Shown here one piece after another: positions 13,463 through 15,637 of a DNA stretch of 15,637 nucleotides. Numbering within the stretch: the stretch's first letter is position 1; each line of letters begins with the position of its first letter. This stretch comes from Bacillota bacterium (GTDB lineage: Bacteria > Bacillota > Clostridia > Christensenellales > CAG-138), in contig JAEZIE010000285.1 in assembly GCA_023416175.1 (NCBI GenBank), positions 1-15,637 on the forward strand, in the 5' to 3' direction. The notes under the pieces are model-generated. The model made no database searches, was not told the origin of the DNA, and worked only from the letters and a program-made list of their open reading frames with translations. The position numbers and the translations under genes were made by a program.

Positions 13463-14053
13463 TTATCTGTTCTGCATGGAGCTTAACATTTGTGCAAGAA
13501 GCAGGGGGTTCATGCCGTTCATGCCGCCGCCAGACGTGCCGCCGTTCACTCCGGCGCCACCCATGCCGTTTTGCATCATCTGGGCGAGCAACAGGGGATT
13601 CATACCGTTCATGTTCAGGCCGCCCATGCCACCACCCGTGCTTCCGCCCATGCCATTCATGCCGCTCATCATCTGCATGAGCATCTGAATCATCTGCATA
13701 TTGTTTTGGTTGGAGGCCTGCGGCTGCGCGGCGTAAGCGTTCTCCTGCGCATTCGGGATGGTGTGCTGCTGCGGCGCAGCGCGGTGCTGCTGCGGCAGCT
13801 GCAGGTCTGTCGGGACACCCATTGCATGGCACAGGTCTTCATATTCACTTTCGGTAAGATGTTCCCGCATGGAAACGACATACCGCTGTACCCCTTGCAT
13901 GCCTCGCTCACGCCTGATGTGCTGCCCCAACAGTATGGCCGGTTGGCCGCTATCCGTGGATATCGGTTCTTCTGTATCATATGCATTCACAGCTTGCTGA
14001 GCGGGCGGACGGGAACCGCTGGATGGCAGTGAATGCGGCGCATATCTGGGCAT
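13463..14053 (-). CDS. Met/Gly-rich repeat protein of unknown function
   Basis: A 196-aa protein from the ATG at 14053, chosen because AAGGAGGT (14060-14067) lies 6 nt ahead; the GTG at 14077 would put this site inside the gene. No family is recognised, and there is no signal peptide. Residues 1-40 are disordered and Pro/Ser-rich. Residues 41-80 look helical (GQHIRRERGMQGVQRYVVSM, then TESEYEDLCHAMGVP). Residues 85-115 are Q/A/H/P-rich. Residues 117-196 contain 18 methionines among Gly and Asn. There are two copies of NGMNPLLLAQM (149-159 and 179-189), a 30-residue period with a GGG-M linker between. It is divergent from the gene at 14180. Functions that fit Met-rich helices include client or metal binding, but nothing is shown. 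Confidence 0.75.
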   Translation of the reverse strand: MPRYAPHSLPSSGSRPPAQQAVNAYDTEEPISTDSGQPAILLGQHIRRERGMQGVQRYVVSMREHLTESEYEDLCHAMGVPTDLQLPQQHRAAPQQHTIPNAQENAYAAQPQASNQNNMQMIQMLMQMMSGMNGMGGSTGGGMGGLNMNGMNPLLLAQMMQNGMGGAGVNGGTSGGGMNGMNPLLLAQMLSSMQNR

Positions 14054-14085
14054 ATGGCCACCTCCTTGTTTAGTCACCTATTTAG

Positions 14086-14142
14086 CATCATATGCGCCTG
14101 AAGCAAGGTTGTGCACTTATGGCTAACCCGGCGCATATGATG
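14086..14142. repeat. Perfect 13-bp inverted repeat between the divergent genes
   Basis: CATCATATGCGCC (14086-14098) and GGCGCATATGATG (14130-14142) are exact reverse complements, 31 nt apart, centred between the two divergent genes. Each arm contains TATGAT pointing outward to its gene (14136-14141 on plus, 14088-14093 on minus), about 40 nt from each start codon, which suits a -10 box. The -35 matches are poor (TTGTGC at 14109-14114 has a 21-nt spacing). The arrangement suggests mirror-image promoters or two sites for one regulator that controls both genes. Confidence 0.6.
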
Positions 14143-14179
14143 ATTGAGGATATCTTTTTAACAGCAGGAGGGAAGCATC

Positions 14180-14473
14180 ATGAAAAAGCCCGATCTTCGC
14201 AGTATGAAGCAAAACCCTGACCAATTGAACGAAATGGCGAAGGGAATCGACCCGGAAGCGATACGTCAGGTAAAAAGCGTGGTGGATTATTATCAGGGCA
14301 AAAGTGAGCCGGATCTTCTTGCTGAGTTGCAGGCTATGGTCAGTAAGGAGCGTGCAGCGGGCAATATGTCCAATGCGCGCATGGATTCGTTTGCTTCAAT
14401 GATTGCCCCCATGCTGGACCCGGCGCAGCAGCAGCGCATGCAGGCAATTCTGGAGCAATTGAAAAACAGCTAA
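14180..14473 (+). CDS. Small helical protein of unknown function, divergent from the Met-rich protein
   Basis: A 97-aa protein with a clear GGAGGG ribosome site ahead of ATG 14180. It is predicted by eye to be helical throughout, with no cysteines, membrane segment or signal. It contains SMKQNPDQLNEMAKGIDPEA (about residues 8-27) and ends with a Met/Gln-rich helix, MLDPAQQQRMQAILEQLK. The NP-x-x-L-x-x-M pattern in the first part recalls STI1-type chaperone-binding repeats and the NPLLLAQM repeats of the divergent neighbour, which suggests a functional pair. This resemblance is weak and I do not assign a family. Confidence 0.75.
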   Translation: MKKPDLRSMKQNPDQLNEMAKGIDPEAIRQVKSVVDYYQGKSEPDLLAELQAMVSKERAAGNMSNARMDSFASMIAPMLDPAQQQRMQAILEQLKNS

Positions 14474-14497
14474 ACCGGGATCAACACGGAATCCAAC

Positions 14498-14524
14498 AAA
14501 AAAAGAAGCGGCCTATGCCGCTTC
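14498..14524 (-). terminator. Intrinsic terminator of holA (minus strand)
   Basis: On the minus strand GAAGCGGC (14524-14517) pairs with GCCGCTTC (14512-14505) in an 8-bp perfect stem with a 4-nt loop, followed by seven T (14504-14498). It lies 16 nt past the holA stop. On the plus strand there is no T run, so it is not a good terminator for the gene at 14180. Confidence 0.85.
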
Positions 14525-14540
14525 CTACATTTTAAAGTAC

Positions 14541-15530
14541 CTACGCCTGCAGCTTTACTTTCTCCTTGCAGAAGTAGCGCAGCACGGCGGCTTCGAGCGC
14601 GCGCTCACCGGGCGCTTTTCCGCTGATCTGCAGATGATCGATAGCGGAAAAATCGGCGACTGCCGCGCGCAATTCCTCGGCGCTTAATCGTTTTGCGCCG
14701 GAGACGGCTGCTTTTGTTGGCATGGGGGAAAGGCCAAGCTTCTTCCCGATCTCAAACTCCTTGGTACGGGTATCCAACAGCAGCCGCGCGCCCAGCATGT
14801 TTTTAAACTGGCCGGTGAAGAAATGGGCCAGGCCGAACACGGTTTCCGATCCGTCCCGCAACAGATGCCGCAGCATGGTAAGCGCCTCCGGCTTGCCCCA
14901 AAGCAGCGCGTCCAGCATCCGAAAACGCTGAAATTCCGGGTTAGGCGTGACGCAGGCTTTTAACACTTCTTGTGTGACGGGAGAACTCCCGGCGTAATCG
15001 GCTGCTTTGTTCAATTCGTTTTGCAGGGCATATACATCCGTGCCCACCATATCAACAAGCAGCTGCGCGGTGGAGAGATTGATCTGTGCGTTGCGCTTTC
15101 GCATGCGCTGCTGCACCAGTTTCACGGCCTCCTGCACGCTCAGCATATCAAAGAGCACATCGCGGCCTTCCTTTTTTACGGCGTTCAACAGTGAAGTTCC
15201 GCACTTGCCGCGCATATAGAGGATGAGCGTGGTGGTCTCGGGAATGGAAGCGGCATAGGGGATAAGTTGTATGGCTTCGCTGTCCGCCATTTCCCGGCAG
15301 ATAACAAGCCTGCTCTCTGCAAAAAAGGGCAGCGTCTCACACGCAGCCTGTACAGCGGAAGCTTGAGGCTTCTCAAACTCCTGCACGTTGAGGTCACGGG
15401 CGACAGGGTCGATACGGGAAAGCAACGCATTGAGCGCGCTGAGCTTTACGAATTCTTCTTCGCCATAAAACAAGAACAGGCCGGAGACCTTGTTCTCTTT
15501 GATCAGTTCAAAAAAATGGTTGTGGTCCAT
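14541..15530 (-). CDS. holA: DNA polymerase III subunit delta (HolA)
   Basis: This 329-aa clamp-loader subunit opens the beta sliding clamp during DNA replication. The N-terminal AAA+-like fold begins with the family signature GLFLFYGEEEFVKLSALNAL (about residues 17-36). The middle has RLVICREMADSEAIQLIPYA, TTLILYMRG and the conserved NAQINLSTAQLLVDMVGTDVY region. The domain III collar helices include FRMLDALLWGKPEALTMLRH and LAHFFTGQFKNMLGARLLL. As in other delta proteins, no complete Walker A motif is present. Length is normal for the Bacillota protein (YqeN type). GGAGGAGC provides the ribosome site before ATG 15530. It is a housekeeping gene unrelated to the neighbouring operons. Confidence 0.94.
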   Translation of the reverse strand: MDHNHFFELIKENKVSGLFLFYGEEEFVKLSALNALLSRIDPVARDLNVQEFEKPQASAVQAACETLPFFAESRLVICREMADSEAIQLIPYAASIPETTTLILYMRGKCGTSLLNAVKKEGRDVLFDMLSVQEAVKLVQQRMRKRNAQINLSTAQLLVDMVGTDVYALQNELNKAADYAGSSPVTQEVLKACVTPNPEFQRFRMLDALLWGKPEALTMLRHLLRDGSETVFGLAHFFTGQFKNMLGARLLLDTRTKEFEIGKKLGLSPMPTKAAVSGAKRLSAEELRAAVADFSAIDHLQISGKAPGERALEAAVLRYFCKEKVKLQA

Positions 15531-15547
15531 AGCTCCTCCGGTTTGGC

Positions 15548-15637
15548 TTAGGGTTCTCTTAAGAGTATAGCATATCTAAAGTCCCGGGCATATGGCTGCA
15601 TCATAAGCGCGCCATTCTTCTCATAAAACCGCATCTG
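15548..15637 (-). CDS. Possible C-terminal fragment of a minus-strand gene (window edge)
   Basis: The minus strand is open from the window edge to a TAA at 15548-15550, giving 29 residues that begin QMRFYEKNGALMMQPYAR and end ILLREP. 'FYEKNG' is a common sequence in the acetyl-CoA-binding end of GNAT acetyltransferases, so this may be the end of one. The piece is too short to be sure that it is coding. If real, it ends 18 nt before the holA start and contains the putative holA promoter. Confidence 0.35.
   Translation of the reverse strand, partial: QMRFYEKNGALMMQPYARDFRYAILLREP
15564..15572 (-). promoter_or_regulatory. Possible extended -10 promoter of holA
   Basis: On the minus strand the sequence TGCTATACT (15572-15564) is an extended -10 element, 34 nt upstream of the holA ATG. 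No good -35 is visible. Directly overlapping its downstream edge is a 10-bp palindrome CTCTTAAGAG (15556-15565), which could be an operator or chance. Confidence 0.35.

Noticed and set aside
13490..14032. Plus-strand open frames across the Met-rich gene, very rich in His, Ala and Arg
   Set aside because: They are complements of the low-complexity Met/Gly coding sequence; the minus frame has the ribosome site and the protein-level repeat conservation.

Overview
The window reads as a chromosomal piece from a motile, anaerobic Gram-positive bacterium, most likely Bacillota, class Clostridia. The evidence is the flagellar gene order (close to Bacillus subtilis sigD-swrB and yvyF-flgM-flgN-flgK-flgL-yviE-fliW-csrA), strong AAGGAGG-type ribosome binding sites, an Rnf-type ion-pumping redox operon and a GC content judged by eye to be near 50%. 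No species can be named from the sequence. I saw no tRNA, rRNA, CRISPR array or insertion sequence.

Positions 2-8869 are a block of flagellar genes, all on the plus strand. It opens with the tail of the MinD-like ATPase FlhG. Next come the motility sigma factor FliA/SigD, a small charged protein of unknown function and a SwrB-like membrane protein. A good sigma-28 promoter at 2153-2179 precedes two rod proteins (FlgF/FlhO and FlgG/FlhP types). The late flagellar operon follows: yvyF, flgM (anti-sigma-28), flgN (chaperone), flgK and flgL (hook-filament junction), yviE, fliW and csrA. It thus holds both the sigma factor and its antagonist, and both halves of the FliW-CsrA switch that controls flagellin translation. 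It ends at a strong terminator at 8882-8907, with no flagellin gene behind it.

Positions 8925-9664 (minus) hold two half-length TauE/SafE-type membrane proteins that overlap by ATGA. A 217-bp intergenic region (9665-9881) then carries an extended -10 promoter and three dyads, one of them terminator-like. It leads into a plus-strand rnfC-rnfD-rnfE-rnfA operon (9882-13385) whose genes are all joined by ATGA overlaps and which closes on a strong terminator. This is the most unusual part of the window. The canonical order is rnfCDGEAB; rnfG and rnfB are absent here, and RnfA lacks both cysteines that normally help hold the intramembrane [2Fe-2S] cluster, whereas RnfE keeps its two. It looks like a remodelled Rnf complex, although rnfG or rnfB could lie elsewhere in the genome.

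Positions 13463-14473 hold a divergent pair: a Met/Gly-rich repeat protein on the minus strand and a small helical protein on the plus strand. The gap between them carries a perfect 13-bp inverted repeat. The window closes with holA (DNA polymerase III delta, minus strand) and its terminator, and a possible C-terminal fragment of another minus-strand gene at the right edge.
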